Source of the DNA: Dyella japonica A8
Lineage (GTDB): Bacteria; Pseudomonadota; Gammaproteobacteria; Xanthomonadales; Rhodanobacteraceae
DNA: 64,000 nucleotides
Assembly: GCF_000725385.1 (NCBI RefSeq)
Contig: NZ_CP008884.1
Location: 1-64,000, forward strand
Reading direction: 5' to 3'
Below the pieces are notes generated by a model. That model made no database searches and was not told the DNA's origin. It worked only from the letters and a program-made list of their open reading frames with translations. Numbering within the stretch: position 1 is the first letter of the stretch; every line of letters starts with the position of its first letter. Shown piece after piece: positions 8,309 through 19,808 of this stretch. The position numbers and the translations under genes are program-made.

Positions 8309-9127
8309 TCAATCGAGGAACAGGTCGGGCAGCGGCGGCTGGGACGCGTCCATGGCATACCAGGTGAGGTCCGTCACGCCCGCCTCGTGCAGCACATCTT
8401 CATCGATCAGGAAATGGCCGGAAAAACCCTTGGCTTCGCGCGTCAGCACCGCATGCGCCGCGTCGGCCACGATGGTCGGCTTGCGGCAACGATCGATCGG
8501 CACGCCCGGGATCATGTTGAGCGCGTCGGTGGCGATGATGGTGCGCGGCCACAACGCATTGACCGCCACGCCCTTGCTGCCGAGTTCACCGGCAAGGCCC
8601 AGGGTGACGAAACTCATGCCCATCTTCGCCAGCGTGTAGCCCGTGTGCGGCGCCCACCATTTCGGATCGAGCGAGGGCGGCGGCGCCAGCGTGAGGATGT
8701 GCGGGTTGGCGGACTTCAACAGATGCGGCAGGCACGCCTGCGCGCACAGGAAGCTGCCGCGCGCATTGACCTGCTGCATGAGGTCGAAGCGCTTCATCGG
8801 CGTGTCCGCCAGGCCGGCGAGCCAGATCGCGCTGGCGTTGTTCACCAGGATGTCGATGCCGCCAAAGCGTTCGACGGTGGCGGCCACGGCGGCTTCCACC
8901 TCGTCTTCCTCGCGGATATCGCACTTGATCGGCAACGCCTTGCCGCCTGCGGCTTCCACCTCCTGCGCCGCGCTGAAAATGGTGCCGGGCAACTTCGGGT
9001 TGGGCACGCTGCTCTTGGCGGCAATCGCCACGTTGGCGCCGTCCTGCGCCGCACGCACGGCAATGGCCAGGCCGATGCCGCGCGACGCGCCGGTGATGAA
9101 GAGGGTCTTGCCCGCCAGGCTGCTCAT
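8309..9127 (-). CDS. Short-chain dehydrogenase/reductase, HSDL2-like
   Basis: The 272-residue protein has the Rossmann motif TGASRGIG (residues 13-20), the NNAS structural motif and YTLAKMG with the catalytic Tyr and Lys. The long insert after strand two and the WWAPHTGYTLAKMGMS stretch resemble the bacterial relatives of human HSDL2. It should oxidise or reduce an unknown alcohol or ketone with NAD(P). The usual catalytic Ser appears to be replaced: the line ILTLAPPPSLDP has Ala where relatives have ILN(I/L)SPP. A nearby Ser in PPPS might substitute. The gene leads the SDR-HIT-gloA operon. Confidence 0.85.
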   Translation of the reverse strand: MSSLAGKTLFITGASRGIGLAIAVRAAQDGANVAIAAKSSVPNPKLPGTIFSAAQEVEAAGGKALPIKCDIREEDEVEAAVAATVERFGGIDILVNNASAIWLAGLADTPMKRFDLMQQVNARGSFLCAQACLPHLLKSANPHILTLAPPPSLDPKWWAPHTGYTLAKMGMSFVTLGLAGELGSKGVAVNALWPRTIIATDALNMIPGVPIDRCRKPTIVADAAHAVLTREAKGFSGHFLIDEDVLHEAGVTDLTWYAMDASQPPLPDLFLD

Positions 9128-9222
9128 GGAAGTGTCACCTCAGTCATGGATGAGGCAGTGTAGAAGCGCATTTCCCGGGCGGAAAGTGCGGATCGCACCG
9201 CAAACGTTTCAAGCGATGCGCT

Positions 9223-9825
9223 TCAGGCGCGCTGGAAGCGCGGAAGGATGTCGCGCAATTCGGCCAGGCGTTGCACCGGGTCGGTGATCTCCAGCAGACG
9301 CTGCTGCTCATCTGTCTGCAGCGGCAGCAGCTCGGCCAGCCTGAAACCCAGCCAGCTGGCATCGTCATAGCGATGACGCGGTGCATTGCGCCAATGCGGC
9401 GCCATGGTCTCGATCAGGCGCTCAAGAATGGACTGCAGCAAGGCAAATTCCACGGGCACCTCCTGCGACGACTCCGCGGGCCAGAGCTCGATGTCGCCAC
9501 GCACCAGGCCATCGGAGCGTACGCGCGTGCGCGTTACGCGGAACCGCTCGCCACCTTCGGCCTGGATGCCCAGCAGGCCATCTTCGCGGTTGTGGAAATC
9601 GACGATGCGCGCCAGTGTTCCCACCGCGGCGGGCAAGGCCGGTGCACCGGCCTCCTGCCCTTGCAGGATCAGGCAGACGCCGAACGAACCGCCGGTGCGT
9701 GCGCACTCCCGCACCATGTCGAGGTAGCGTCGCTCGAAGATGCGCAGCGAAAGCTGGCCGCCGGGATACAACACCGTACCCAATGGGAACAGCGGGCGAT
9801 CGGGGTGAAGGGTCTTGGCGGCCAT
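9223..9825 (-). CDS. LON substrate-binding domain protein
   Basis: This 200-residue protein consists only of the LON N-terminal (PUA-like) domain. It opens with LFPLGTVLYPGGQLSLRIFERRYLDMV, the classical LON-N start, followed by VGTLARIVDF and a helical C-terminal bundle. There is no AAA+ ATPase or protease domain, so it is not the Lon protease itself. Stand-alone LON domain proteins of about 200 residues are common in proteobacteria and have no settled function; peptide or substrate binding is the usual guess. It lies between the SDR operon and mpl on the same strand, with a REP element upstream. Confidence 0.88.
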   Translation of the reverse strand: MAAKTLHPDRPLFPLGTVLYPGGQLSLRIFERRYLDMVRECARTGGSFGVCLILQGQEAGAPALPAAVGTLARIVDFHNREDGLLGIQAEGGERFRVTRTRVRSDGLVRGDIELWPAESSQEVPVEFALLQSILERLIETMAPHWRNAPRHRYDDASWLGFRLAELLPLQTDEQQRLLEITDPVQRLAELRDILPRFQRA

Positions 9826-9853
9826 GCGGGGAGTCTACCCGCGCAGGGTTCCC

Positions 9854-9925
9854 CTGTAGGAGCGCACTTGTGCGCGACCGGGGCATCCCGGAACGCCGCG
9901 GTCGCGCACAAGTGCGCTCCTACAG
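9854..9925. repeat. REP family B element, 27-base perfect inverted repeat
   Basis: Two perfect 27-base arms (9854-9880 and 9899-9925) beginning CTGTAGGAGCGCAC flank an 18-base loop. The same sequence type recurs at 21863-21945 and as a half site at 3575-3599. It resembles the REP/BIME palindromes common in Pseudomonas and Xanthomonadales intergenic DNA, and it may form a transcript-stabilising or terminating hairpin after mpl. Confidence 0.85.
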
Positions 9926-9942
9926 AAGGACGAGAGCGACGA

Positions 9943-11298
9943 TCAGGACTTGATGGCGTCAGCAAAGCGCCGCGGCGCGCCTTCGAAACCGCCATTGGAC
10001 ATGAAGACCACGTGATCGCCGGCGCGCACTTCGCTGCGCAAGGCTGCGATGAGCGCGTCCACTGTCGGCACGGTGCTGCCGCGGCCGTTCAAGGCGCCGG
10101 TCACGCGCCCCGCATCCCACGGAAGTTCGGGACGGTGCAGGAACACCACGGCGTCCGCATCGGCCAGCGAGGGCGCCAGCGCTTCGGCATGGGCGCCCAG
10201 GCGCATCGAATTGGAACGTGGCTCCAGCGCCACCACGATGCGTGCCTTGCCAACCTTGGCGCGCAGGCCCGCGAGCGTCGTGGCGATGGCCGTGGGGTGA
10301 TGCGCGAAATCGTCATACACGCGTACGCCGTTTGCCTCGCCCACGACTTCCATGCGGCGCTTGACGCTCTGGAAACTGGCGAACGCCGGCAGCAGCGCGC
10401 GCGGGTCAGCCCCGGCCGCCGTGGCTGCGGCCAGCGCGGCGAGTGCGTTCATCACGCTGTGGTTGCCGAGCAGGGACCAACGGATCTCGCCGATCACCTC
10501 ACCGTTGCGGCGCACGGTGAAAGCGGAGCCGTCGGCGTCGATCAGGTCGGCCTGCCAGTCGCCCTTGCCGATGCCGAAGGTTTCCACTGGCGTCCAGCAG
10601 CCCATGGCCAGCACTTCGGCAAGGTGATGGTCGTGCGCGTTGACGATGAGCCGTCCATTACCCGGCACGGTGCGCACCAGGTGATGGAACTGGCGCTGGA
10701 TCGCCGCCACGTCGGGGAAAATATCCGCGTGGTCGTATTCGAGGTTGTTGAGGATGGCGATGCGCGGTCGGTAGTGCACGAACTTGGAGCGCTTGTCGAA
10801 GAAGGCGCTGTCGTACTCATCGGCCTCGATCACGAACGGCTTGCCGCTGCCCTTGCGTGCCGACACATCGAAATTGCCCGGCACACCACCGATCAGGAAG
10901 CCCGGCGAGAGACCCGCGCTTTCCAGCAGATGCGCCAGCAGGCTGGTGGTGGTGGTCTTGCCGTGGGTGCCGGCCACGGCCAGCACTTCGCGTCCTGGCA
11001 GCAGCGTCTCGCCCAGCCACTGCGGACCGGAGATGTAGCGCAGCTGCTCGTCGAGCATGTACTCCACGGCCGGGTTGCCGCGCACCATGGCGTTGCCGAC
11101 CACGACCAGATCGGGCGCAGGCTTGAGGTGATCGGCCTTGTAGCCGTCCATCAGGCGGATGCCCAGCGATTCGAGCTGGGTGCTCATGGGCGGATAGACG
11201 TTGGCGTCGGAACCCTCGACGGTGAGGCCAAGCTCGCGCGCCAGGGCGGCGACGCCGCCCATGAAGGTGCCGCAGATGCCGAGGATGTGCAGACGCAT
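9943..11298 (-). CDS. mpl: UDP-MurNAc:L-Ala-gamma-D-Glu-meso-DAP ligase Mpl
   Basis: Mpl ligates the recycled murein tripeptide to UDP-MurNAc, returning it to peptidoglycan synthesis. The 451 residues start MRLHILGICGTFMGGVA, the Mur-ligase N-terminal Rossmann domain. The ATP loop is GTHGKTTT (110-117), and EADEYDSAFFD and NNLEYDHADIF are strongly characteristic of Mpl rather than MurC. DDFAHHPTAI marks the C-terminal ligase domain. The frame is open to 11349, but the ATG at 11298 matches the family N-terminus. It follows adk on the same strand by 78 bases and may be co-transcribed. Confidence 0.95.
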   Translation of the reverse strand: MRLHILGICGTFMGGVAALARELGLTVEGSDANVYPPMSTQLESLGIRLMDGYKADHLKPAPDLVVVGNAMVRGNPAVEYMLDEQLRYISGPQWLGETLLPGREVLAVAGTHGKTTTTSLLAHLLESAGLSPGFLIGGVPGNFDVSARKGSGKPFVIEADEYDSAFFDKRSKFVHYRPRIAILNNLEYDHADIFPDVAAIQRQFHHLVRTVPGNGRLIVNAHDHHLAEVLAMGCWTPVETFGIGKGDWQADLIDADGSAFTVRRNGEVIGEIRWSLLGNHSVMNALAALAAATAAGADPRALLPAFASFQSVKRRMEVVGEANGVRVYDDFAHHPTAIATTLAGLRAKVGKARIVVALEPRSNSMRLGAHAEALAPSLADADAVVFLHRPELPWDAGRVTGALNGRGSTVPTVDALIAALRSEVRAGDHVVFMSNGGFEGAPRRFADAIKS

Positions 11299-11376
11299 GT
11301 GTAACCCACTCGATGGAACGCGGCCGGGCGTATGCCGGCCAGAAAGCATCGGGCCGCCTTGCGGCGGCCCGGAGTA

Positions 11377-11961
11377 TCAACCGTTGGCGGCTGCCGAGCC
11401 GGCATCAAGCGCGCGCTTGACGCGTCCGGTGACCTCGTCGAGTTCGCCCACGCCGTCCACCACCTGCAGCTTGCCGCGGCGCTCGAAGAAGTCGGCGACG
11501 GGCGCGGTCTGCTCGGCGTAGACCTTCAGGCGATCGCGCACGACGACCGGATCGTCGTCCTTGCGGTGCTCGGCGGCGAAACGGATTTCGCAGCGGCCGA
11601 TGATCACTGCGTTGGGCACGTCCAGCTTCACCACGGCATCCAGCGGCTGGCCGATCTTTGCCAGCAGGTGATCCAGCGCGTCGGCCTGGGCCAGGTTGCG
11701 CGGATAGCCGTCGAGGATGAAGCCGTTCTTCACGTCATCCTGCGAAAGGCGTTCTTCCAGCATGGCGAGCAGGATGTCGTCCGACACCAGTTTGCCTGCA
11801 TCCATCACCGCCTTCGCCTTCAGACCGGTCGGCGTGCCGGCCGCCACGGCCGCGCGGAGCATGTCGCCGGTCGAGATGTGCGGTACACCGAGTTCCACCT
11901 TCAGACGCGCGGCCTGGGTGCCTTTGCCCGAACCGGGCGGACCGAGAAGGACGAGTCGCAT
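11377..11961 (-). CDS. adk: Adenylate kinase
   Basis: The enzyme interconverts ATP and AMP with two ADP. The 194-residue protein has the P-loop GPPGSGKGTQ (residues 7-16), the AMP-binding ISTGDMLR and the DGYPRNLAQA stretch. It is of the short-LID type, lacking the zinc-type cysteine insertion. The frame extends upstream to 12084, but the ATG at 11961 starts exactly at MRLVLLGPPGSGKGT, which is the family start. It is the first gene of an adk-mpl pair and is divergent from the VOC-PFK pair, an arrangement that places nucleotide-energy and pyrophosphate genes side by side. Confidence 0.96.
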   Translation of the reverse strand: MRLVLLGPPGSGKGTQAARLKVELGVPHISTGDMLRAAVAAGTPTGLKAKAVMDAGKLVSDDILLAMLEERLSQDDVKNGFILDGYPRNLAQADALDHLLAKIGQPLDAVVKLDVPNAVIIGRCEIRFAAEHRKDDDPVVVRDRLKVYAEQTAPVADFFERRGKLQVVDGVGELDEVTGRVKRALDAGSAAANG

Positions 11962-12184
11962 AGTGCTCCAAGGGATCCACGAACCACGCACGCTGCGAGG
12001 CCCGGCGGATACAAGAAAATGGGCTCTCAAATTAACTTCTGCGGGCGATGGCGTCAAACCGAGAAACCGGTCAAGAAATGGCAAGTGTTTGTTGCGAAAC
12101 GGGTTAGTCGTGACACGGGAATGTCACGGGGACGCCACGGGCGGGCCGGATTAAGCTCTGCGAGTCCCATTCGAGGAAAACGCC

Positions 12185-12613
12185 GTGTCCGCACCCCGGA
12201 TCCATATCGTCACGTTGGGCGTCAGCGACCTGCCGCAATCGCGTCGATTCTACGAAGCCTGGGGCTGGCGAGCCTCCTCGGCCAGCAATGAGAACATCGT
12301 GTTCCTCAAGGGCGGCGCCGCCGTGCTCGCCCTGTACGGACGCGATGCGCTGGCCGAAGACGCGCTGGCGGAAGACCTGCCCACCGGTTTCCCCGCGGTC
12401 ACACTGGCGCGCAACGCCAGCTCCAAGGAAGAAGTGGACCGCTGGTTTGCCGCCGCACTGGCAGCAGGCGCGCGCGAGCTGAAAACGCCGCAGGAGGCGT
12501 TCTGGGGTGGCTACTCCGGCTACCTCGCCGACCCCGACGGACACCTGTGGGAGTTCGCATTCAACCCGTACTTCGTGTTTGATGAGCACGGCAACCTCGC
12601 CCTGCCGGATTGA
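12185..12613 (+). CDS. VOC-fold (glyoxalase/bleomycin resistance) protein
   Basis: This 142-residue protein has the paired betaalphabetabetabeta modules of the VOC superfamily. Visible features are IHIVTLGVSDLPQSRRFYEAWGW at the start and GYLADPDGHLWEFAFNP near the end, with the C-terminal Glu metal ligand. The start is a GTG with GAGG eight bases upstream. The substrate is unknown; many such proteins are annotated only as glyoxalase-like. It precedes the phosphofructokinase gene by 15 bases, so the two are probably co-transcribed. An inverted repeat GTGAC/GTCAC lies just upstream (about 12112-12128). Confidence 0.82.
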   Translation: MSAPRIHIVTLGVSDLPQSRRFYEAWGWRASSASNENIVFLKGGAAVLALYGRDALAEDALAEDLPTGFPAVTLARNASSKEEVDRWFAAALAAGARELKTPQEAFWGGYSGYLADPDGHLWEFAFNPYFVFDEHGNLALPD

Positions 12614-12628
12614 GAAAGGCTCTGAACG

Positions 12629-13897
12629 ATGGCAACCAAATCCAAGCCTGAAGGTCGTCTGCTCTATGCGCAGTCCGGCGGCGTCACCGCCGTGATCAAT
12701 GCCACCGCCGCTGGCGTCATCGAAGCGGCGCGGGTGAAAGGCGTGCCGGTCTATGCCGCGCACAACGGCATCCTGGGCGCGCTGCGCGAGGAGCTGATCG
12801 ATACAACGAAGGAAACAAAGGCCGCCATCGCCGCACTGCGCCACACACCGGGCGGCGCATTCGGCTCGTGCCGCTACAAGCTCAAATCGCTGGACGCCAA
12901 CCGCGCCGAGTACGAGCGCCTGATCGACGTGTTCCGCGCCCACGACATCCGCTGGTTCCTCTACAACGGCGGCAACGATTCGGCCGACACGGCGCTGAAG
13001 ATCTCGCAGCTCGGCAAGGCCATGAACTACGACATCCGCTGCATCGGCGTGCCCAAGACCGTGGACAACGACCTGGCCGTCACCGACTGCTGCCCGGGTT
13101 TCGGTTCAGTGGCGAAGTACACCGCCGTGTCGACCCTGGAAGCGAGCCTGGACGTGGCATCGATGGCGGACACCTCGACCAAGGTGTTCATCCTCGAGGT
13201 GATGGGCCGCCACGCCGGCTGGATCGCCGCCGCCGCCGGCCTTGCCGGGGAAGGCGCCGACGCGCCGCCCCACATCATTCTGTTTCCCGAGCGCCCCTTC
13301 GACGAAGCCGCTTTCCTTGCCAAGGTGAAGGCCACGGTGGAGCGCGTGGGCTGGTGCACCGTGGTGGCCTCCGAGGGCCTGCTCAATGCCGAAGGCCAGT
13401 TCCTGGCCGAGGCGGGCACGCGCGACGCCTTCGGCCACAGCCAGCTGGGCGGCGTGGCGCCGGTACTGGCGGCGCTGGTAAAGGAAAAGCTGGGCTACAA
13501 GTACCACTGGGCCCTGCCGGATTACCTGCAACGCTCGGCGCGCCATCTCGCCTCGAAGACGGATGCCGACCAGGCCTACGCCGTGGGCAAGGCGGCGGTC
13601 GACTACGCGCTCGCGGGCATGAACGCCGTGATGCCCGTGATCGTGCGTACCAACGACGCGCCGTATCGCTGGAAGATTGAATCCGCGCCACTGACGAAGA
13701 TCGCCAATCGCGAAAAGAAAATGCCCGCCAGCTTCCTGACGAAGGACGGTTTCGGCATCACGGCGGCGGCACGGCGCTACCTCGCTCCGTTGATCCAGGG
13801 CGAAGCGCCGCCCCCGTACGGCAAAAACGGTTTACCGCAATACATCACGCTGAAAAACGCGATGGTGGCGCGCAAGCTCGAGCCGTTCGGAAAGTAA
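12629..13897 (+). CDS. Pyrophosphate-dependent 6-phosphofructokinase
   Basis: The 422-residue enzyme phosphorylates fructose-6-phosphate to the 1,6-bisphosphate, reversibly, with PPi as likely donor. The GGNDS motif (114-118) with Asp after GGN, and PKTVDNDL (142-149), are the signature of the PPi-using PFK clade; ATP enzymes carry Gly in the first motif. MGRHAGW contacts the substrate. The ATG at 12629 follows a GAAAGG-type ribosome site. Reversibility would let one enzyme serve both glycolysis and gluconeogenesis. The nearby H+-pyrophosphatase and soluble pyrophosphatase share PPi as substrate. The gene ends three bases from a convergent hydrolase gene. Confidence 0.93.
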   Translation: MATKSKPEGRLLYAQSGGVTAVINATAAGVIEAARVKGVPVYAAHNGILGALREELIDTTKETKAAIAALRHTPGGAFGSCRYKLKSLDANRAEYERLIDVFRAHDIRWFLYNGGNDSADTALKISQLGKAMNYDIRCIGVPKTVDNDLAVTDCCPGFGSVAKYTAVSTLEASLDVASMADTSTKVFILEVMGRHAGWIAAAAGLAGEGADAPPHIILFPERPFDEAAFLAKVKATVERVGWCTVVASEGLLNAEGQFLAEAGTRDAFGHSQLGGVAPVLAALVKEKLGYKYHWALPDYLQRSARHLASKTDADQAYAVGKAAVDYALAGMNAVMPVIVRTNDAPYRWKIESAPLTKIANREKKMPASFLTKDGFGITAAARRYLAPLIQGEAPPPYGKNGLPQYITLKNAMVARKLEPFGK

Positions 13898-13900
13898 CCG

Positions 13901-14668
13901 TCACTGCAGGAAGTGCTCCAGGCTCACGCGGTAGTCTGCGTGATCCTGCACGGTGTTGTGCCCGGCATCGGGCACCACCTGCACGGTCGGCGGCGAGCTG
14001 AACGCCGCCACCAGCGCCACAGTGCGCGCGGCGGGGATCACCTCGTCGTCCTGCGCGCGGATCACCAGCACGGGGCAGTGGATGGCACCGACGTACCGCC
14101 ACGACTCGAAGCGATCACGCATCAACGCATTCACCGGCAGCCAGGGAAAGTAACCCGCCGCCACCCGCACGAGGCTGTCGAACGGCGTGACCAGAACCAG
14201 GCGTTCCACCGGGCGCTTGGCCGCCAGTTGCACCGCTACCCCGCTGCCCAGGCTGCGGCCGATCGCGGCGATCTGCGGATGCGTTCGCGCGGCAAGATCG
14301 AACAGCGCCCGGGCGTCGGCCACCAACGCGGTTTCGCCCGGCTTCCCTTCGCTGGCCGCATAGCCGCGATACGGCAGCAGGTAGATCGTGCGATCGGGAA
14401 ACCAGTGCGCCAGTTCCTCGCGCGCATCCTCGATGCGTTCGCCGTTTCCGCCAAAGTACAGCAGCGCCTTGCGGCGCCCCGGGTTCATCACCCAGCCGCG
14501 CAGGCGGACGCCGTCATTCACCAGCTCGAAGTCCGGCGCCTGCTGCACGCGCCAGGTCGCTTCCGGGTGATAGATCTGCTGCCGCTGCCCCAGATACAGG
14601 GACAGGCAGACACCGGCATAGAGCAGCGCCGCCAGCGCAACCAACACCACGATCACCCGCAGGAACAT
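13901..14668 (-). CDS. Alpha/beta hydrolase, membrane-anchored
   Basis: The 255-residue protein has an N-terminal hydrophobic segment (FLRVIVVLVALAALLYAGV) that should be a signal anchor, leaving the hydrolase domain periplasmic. The nucleophile elbow is GRSLGSG, the acid is in RAQDDEVIP and the catalytic His in DAGHN. It resembles the YqiK/BEM46-like alpha/beta hydrolases of unknown substrate. GGGGAGG precedes the ATG at 14668; longer in-frame starts are unnecessary. It is convergent with the phosphofructokinase gene, with only three bases between stops. Confidence 0.85.
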   Translation of the reverse strand: MFLRVIVVLVALAALLYAGVCLSLYLGQRQQIYHPEATWRVQQAPDFELVNDGVRLRGWVMNPGRRKALLYFGGNGERIEDAREELAHWFPDRTIYLLPYRGYAASEGKPGETALVADARALFDLAARTHPQIAAIGRSLGSGVAVQLAAKRPVERLVLVTPFDSLVRVAAGYFPWLPVNALMRDRFESWRYVGAIHCPVLVIRAQDDEVIPAARTVALVAAFSSPPTVQVVPDAGHNTVQDHADYRVSLEHFLQ

Positions 14669-14840
14669 GGTCGCCTCCCCTAACATTCCTGTACGCCGAT
14701 TCATCTGCCTAAGCCGATGCTGAAAGCTTGCATGACGCTTGCAAAAAAGCACGCCCGGCGTTCAGGCGCAGATTTTTACGATGCGTCCACCCTAAGACAA
14801 ATCCGGCGCGTGGTGCCGGAGGTCGCCCCTGGAGGACGCC

Positions 14841-15209
14841 ATGAAGACCCTTTCCAGCGTGTTCGTCGCACTGGCCTTGCTCGCCGGCAGCGGCGCGGCA
14901 TCGGCCGACCCGTGGCACGACCATGACCGGGGCCGTGGTCATCACGACGACCATGATCGTGGCCGTGGACATGACCGCGACCGCCACGATCACTGGGAGC
15001 GTCGCTACTACAGCGATCGTGGCTACTACGGTCGCCCGCACCGCTGGGAACGCGGCTACCGCTACGACGGCCCCATGTATATCGTGAACGACTACCGTGG
15101 TTATCGCCTGGCGCCGCCGCCCTACGGCTACCGCTGGGTGCGCAACGACAGCAACTATCTGCTGGTGTCGATCGGCGACAACATGATCCTGGACATGGTC
15201 ATCCGCTGA
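14841..15209 (+). CDS. RcnB family periplasmic protein
   Basis: This 122-residue exported protein has a signal peptide with probable cleavage after ASA (residue 22). Residues 23-52 are extremely rich in His, Asp and Arg (repeated HDRGRGH), a likely metal-binding or disordered segment. The C-terminal YIVNDYRGYRLAPPPYGYRWV and the following strand are the RcnB domain. E. coli RcnB influences periplasmic nickel and cobalt homeostasis; metal binding here is inference. GGAGG precedes the ATG. The gene is a monocistron ending in a strong terminator. Confidence 0.88.
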   Translation: MKTLSSVFVALALLAGSGAASADPWHDHDRGRGHHDDHDRGRGHDRDRHDHWERRYYSDRGYYGRPHRWERGYRYDGPMYIVNDYRGYRLAPPPYGYRWVRNDSNYLLVSIGDNMILDMVIR

Positions 15210-15236
15210 GCCCTGCACAAACCCGCAAAACCCCGG

Positions 15237-15265
15237 AGCGGCGCCGTCTGGCGCCGCTTTTTTTT
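15237..15265 (+). terminator. Rho-independent terminator of the RcnB-like gene
   Basis: Arms AGCGGCGCC and GGCGCCGCT close a GTCT loop and are followed by seven T. Confidence 0.93.
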
Positions 15266-15310
15266 CATGCCGCGCTGCGTCGCACAACATGACTGTCGTC
15301 AGCCTCTGTC

Positions 15311-15403
15311 TATACTCCGGGTGACCGCCCTTTCAGGGCGGCCGCCGTATCGGGGAGGCCGATGGGTGGTCCCCGGTACCTATCGCTACCACTCCCGGGG
15401 AGG
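15311..15403 (+). promoter_or_regulatory. hppA promoter -10 and structured leader
   Basis: TATACT at 15311-15316 is a good -10 box. The leader then shows a CCGCCC-TTTCA-GGGCGG hairpin (15325-15341) and a larger stem CCCCGGTA...CCGGGG (15371-15400) whose right arm overlaps the GGGGAGG ribosome site of hppA. A near-duplicate GGGGAGG-ATG occurs earlier (ATG at 15362) in another frame, so a short upstream reading frame could influence hppA translation. Confidence 0.4.
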
Positions 15404-15408
15404 CTCCG

Positions 15409-17457
<2,049 letters not shown>

Positions 17458-17473
17458 TCGTCCCGCTCCAACC

Positions 17474-17505
17474 AACGCCCTCTCCCTTGCGGAGAGGGCG
17501 TTATT
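17474..17505 (+). terminator. Terminator after hppA
   Basis: Twelve-base arms AACGCCCTCTCC and GGAGAGGGCGTT surround CTTGC and are followed by ATT. Confidence 0.8.
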
Positions 17506-17609
17506 CGTTGCAGCCCAGGCACATAGGCAGCCCTGACTTTAGTCACGCGCACCCGCGCTCCCTGGCCGCCACACTCGACTTTCCCGCTGCACTCATCCAA
17601 GGACACGGC

Positions 17610-19718
17610 ATGACATCCAAGACCACGCTATGGCTGGCGCTTGCGCTGGGCATCACACTAGGCGGCATGACGCACGCAGCTGACAGCATCGAACCGACCG
17701 CCAAGGATCCCAACCTCTGGCTGGAGAACATCGACGGCACCAAGCAGCTTGACTGGGTCAAGCAGCAGAATGCCGAGACGGTGAAGAAGTACGCCGACAG
17801 CGCCGAGTTCAAGCAGCTCGATGCGCGCCTGCTGGAAGTGCTCGACTCGCACGACCGCATTCCGATGGTCGGCAAGATGGGCGACTACTTCTACAACTTC
17901 TGGCGCGACAAGGAGCACCCCAAGGGGCTGTGGCGGCGAGCGACGCTGGACGAGTACCGCAAGGACAAGCCGAACTGGGAAACGGTGATCGACCTTGACG
18001 CGCTTTCCGCGGCGGAGAACGAAAACTGGGTGTGGCATGGCGTCGACTGCCTGAAGCCGGCATACCGCCACTGCCTCATCGCCTTGTCGCGTGGCGGCGC
18101 CGACGCCAACGTGACGCGCGAGTTCGACCTCAAGGACAAGCAATTCGTGAAGGGCGGCTTCGAGCTTCCCGAGGCCAAGTCCCGTGTGGCATGGATGGAC
18201 ATCGATCATCTGTACGTCGCCACGGATTTCGGCCCGGGCTCGATGACCAAGTCGAGCTACCCCCGCATCGTCAAGGAGTGGAAGCGCGGCACGCCACTGT
18301 CCAGCGCAACCACGGTGTACGAAGCCACCGACGAGGATATGTCGGTGTCCGCCATGCGCGATAACACTCCTGGCTACGAACGCGACTTCGTGACGCGCCA
18401 GATTGCCTTTTACGACAGCGAGACCTTCCTGCGCGGCAAGGACGGCAAGCTCACCAGGATCGACGTGCCCCGGGATGCCCACGTCGACATCGACCGCCAA
18501 TGGCTGATGATCGAGCCGCGCAGCGACTGGACCGTCGGCGGCAAGACCTACACGTCGGGCTCGCTGCTCGCAACGAACTTCGACGATTACATGGCTGGCA
18601 AGCGCGACATCACGGTGGTGTTCGAACCCACCGCAACGACGGCGCTGGATGGGTATTCCTGGACGCGCCACCAGCTGATCCTCAACGTGATGGACAATGT
18701 GGTGAACCGGCTCGAGGTGCTGACGCCGGCCGCGGGCGAATGGCAACGCGCGCCACTGGGCGGCGCACCGGCGCTCTCCACCATCGCCGCCAGCGCCGTG
18801 GACGAAGACAACAGCGACGACTACTTCCTCACCGTTTCCGGTTTTCTGCAGCCCACCACGCTCTACTACGGCACGCTCGGCCAGGGCGATGCCCAGGCGA
18901 TCAAGCACAGCCCGAGCTTCTTCGATGCCTCGAAGTACGAGGTGAGCCAGCACTTCGCCACCTCGAAGGACGGCACGCGCGTGCCCTATTTCGAGATTGC
19001 GCCGAAGGGCCTGAAGGCGGACGGCAAGAACCCCACCCTGCAATACGGCTACGGCGGCTTCGAAATCTCGTTGCAGCCCGCCTATAGCGGCAATGTGGGG
19101 CGCGCCTGGCTGGAGAAGGGTGGCGTCTACGTCATCGCCAATATCCGCGGTGGCGGCGAGTACGGCCCGCGCTGGCACAAGGCGGCGCTGAAGGCCAACC
19201 GCCTGCGCGCCTATGAGGACTTCGCCGCGGTGTCGCAGGATCTGTTCAAGCGCAACATCACCTCGCCGCAGCATCTGGGCGCGATGGGCGGCAGCAACGG
19301 CGGCCTGCTGATGGGCAACATGCTCACGCTGTATCCGCAGCTCTACGGTGCCATCGTGAGCCAGGTGGCCCTGCTCGACATGCAGCGCTACACGCACCTG
19401 TCGGCCGGCGCCTCGTGGATCGCCGAATACGGCGACCCGGACAAGCCGCAGGAATGGGCGTGGATCAAGACGTTCTCGCCGTACACCAATGCCAAGGCCG
19501 GCCAGAAGTACCCGCCCGTGCTGTTCACCACCTCCACGCGCGATGACCGCGTCGGCCCGGTGCACGCGCGCAAGATGTTCGCCAAGATGGCCTCGCTGGG
19601 CTATGACGCCAGCTTCTACGAGAACATCGAAGGCGGCCACGGCGCGGCGGCGAACAACACACAGGCGGCCTTCATGAGCGCGCTGGGCTACACCTACCTG
19701 TGGGATCACGTGAAGTAA
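17610..19718 (+). CDS. Prolyl oligopeptidase family serine peptidase (S9)
   Basis: A 702-residue secreted or periplasmic peptidase. The first 23 or so residues are a signal peptide ending near THAA. Residues about 30-430 form the beta-propeller that admits only short peptides, and the C-terminal alpha/beta hydrolase domain has the nucleophile Ser562 in GGSNGG, Asp645 in STRDDRVGP and His677 in EGGHGAA. YGYGGF and [10 protein letters not shown] are typical of S9A. It should cleave short peptides after proline or related residues. AAGGA precedes the ATG at 17610. The gene stands alone between hppA and the oxygenase gene. Confidence 0.93.
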   Translation: MTSKTTLWLALALGITLGGMTHAADSIEPTAKDPNLWLENIDGTKQLDWVKQQNAETVKKYADSAEFKQLDARLLEVLDSHDRIPMVGKMGDYFYNFWRDKEHPKGLWRRATLDEYRKDKPNWETVIDLDALSAAENENWVWHGVDCLKPAYRHCLIALSRGGADANVTREFDLKDKQFVKGGFELPEAKSRVAWMDIDHLYVATDFGPGSMTKSSYPRIVKEWKRGTPLSSATTVYEATDEDMSVSAMRDNTPGYERDFVTRQIAFYDSETFLRGKDGKLTRIDVPRDAHVDIDRQWLMIEPRSDWTVGGKTYTSGSLLATNFDDYMAGKRDITVVFEPTATTALDGYSWTRHQLILNVMDNVVNRLEVLTPAAGEWQRAPLGGAPALSTIAASAVDEDNSDDYFLTVSGFLQPTTLYYGTLGQGDAQAIKHSPSFFDASKYEVSQHFATSKDGTRVPYFEIAPKGLKADGKNPTLQYGYGGFEISLQPAYSGNVGRAWLEKGGVYVIANIRGGGEYGPRWHKAALKANRLRAYEDFAAVSQDLFKRNITSPQHLGAMGGSNGGLLMGNMLTLYPQLYGAIVSQVALLDMQRYTHLSAGASWIAEYGDPDKPQEWAWIKTFSPYTNAKAGQKYPPVLFTTSTRDDRVGPVHARKMFAKMASLGYDASFYENIEGGHGAAANNTQAAFMSALGYTYLWDHVK

Positions 19719-19808
19719 GCCGCAGGCAACACCCGGGCTGCATGGAACATCCCGGCCCGGGTGCGTAACATGGTGCGCTGGCATGAGCCGGCGCACCGAC
19801 GCACTCGC

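Noticed and set aside
7848..8312. TTG start at 8312 for the HIT protein
   Set aside because: The ATG at 8303 matches the family N-terminus MACPFC and needs no rare start codon.
9271..11304. A 677-codon open frame on the plus strand
   Set aside because: It is antisense to the LON-domain gene and mpl, and passes through a REP palindrome.
12104..12943. A 279-codon minus-strand frame
   Set aside because: It is antisense to the VOC and phosphofructokinase genes, which both show family motifs and good ribosome sites.
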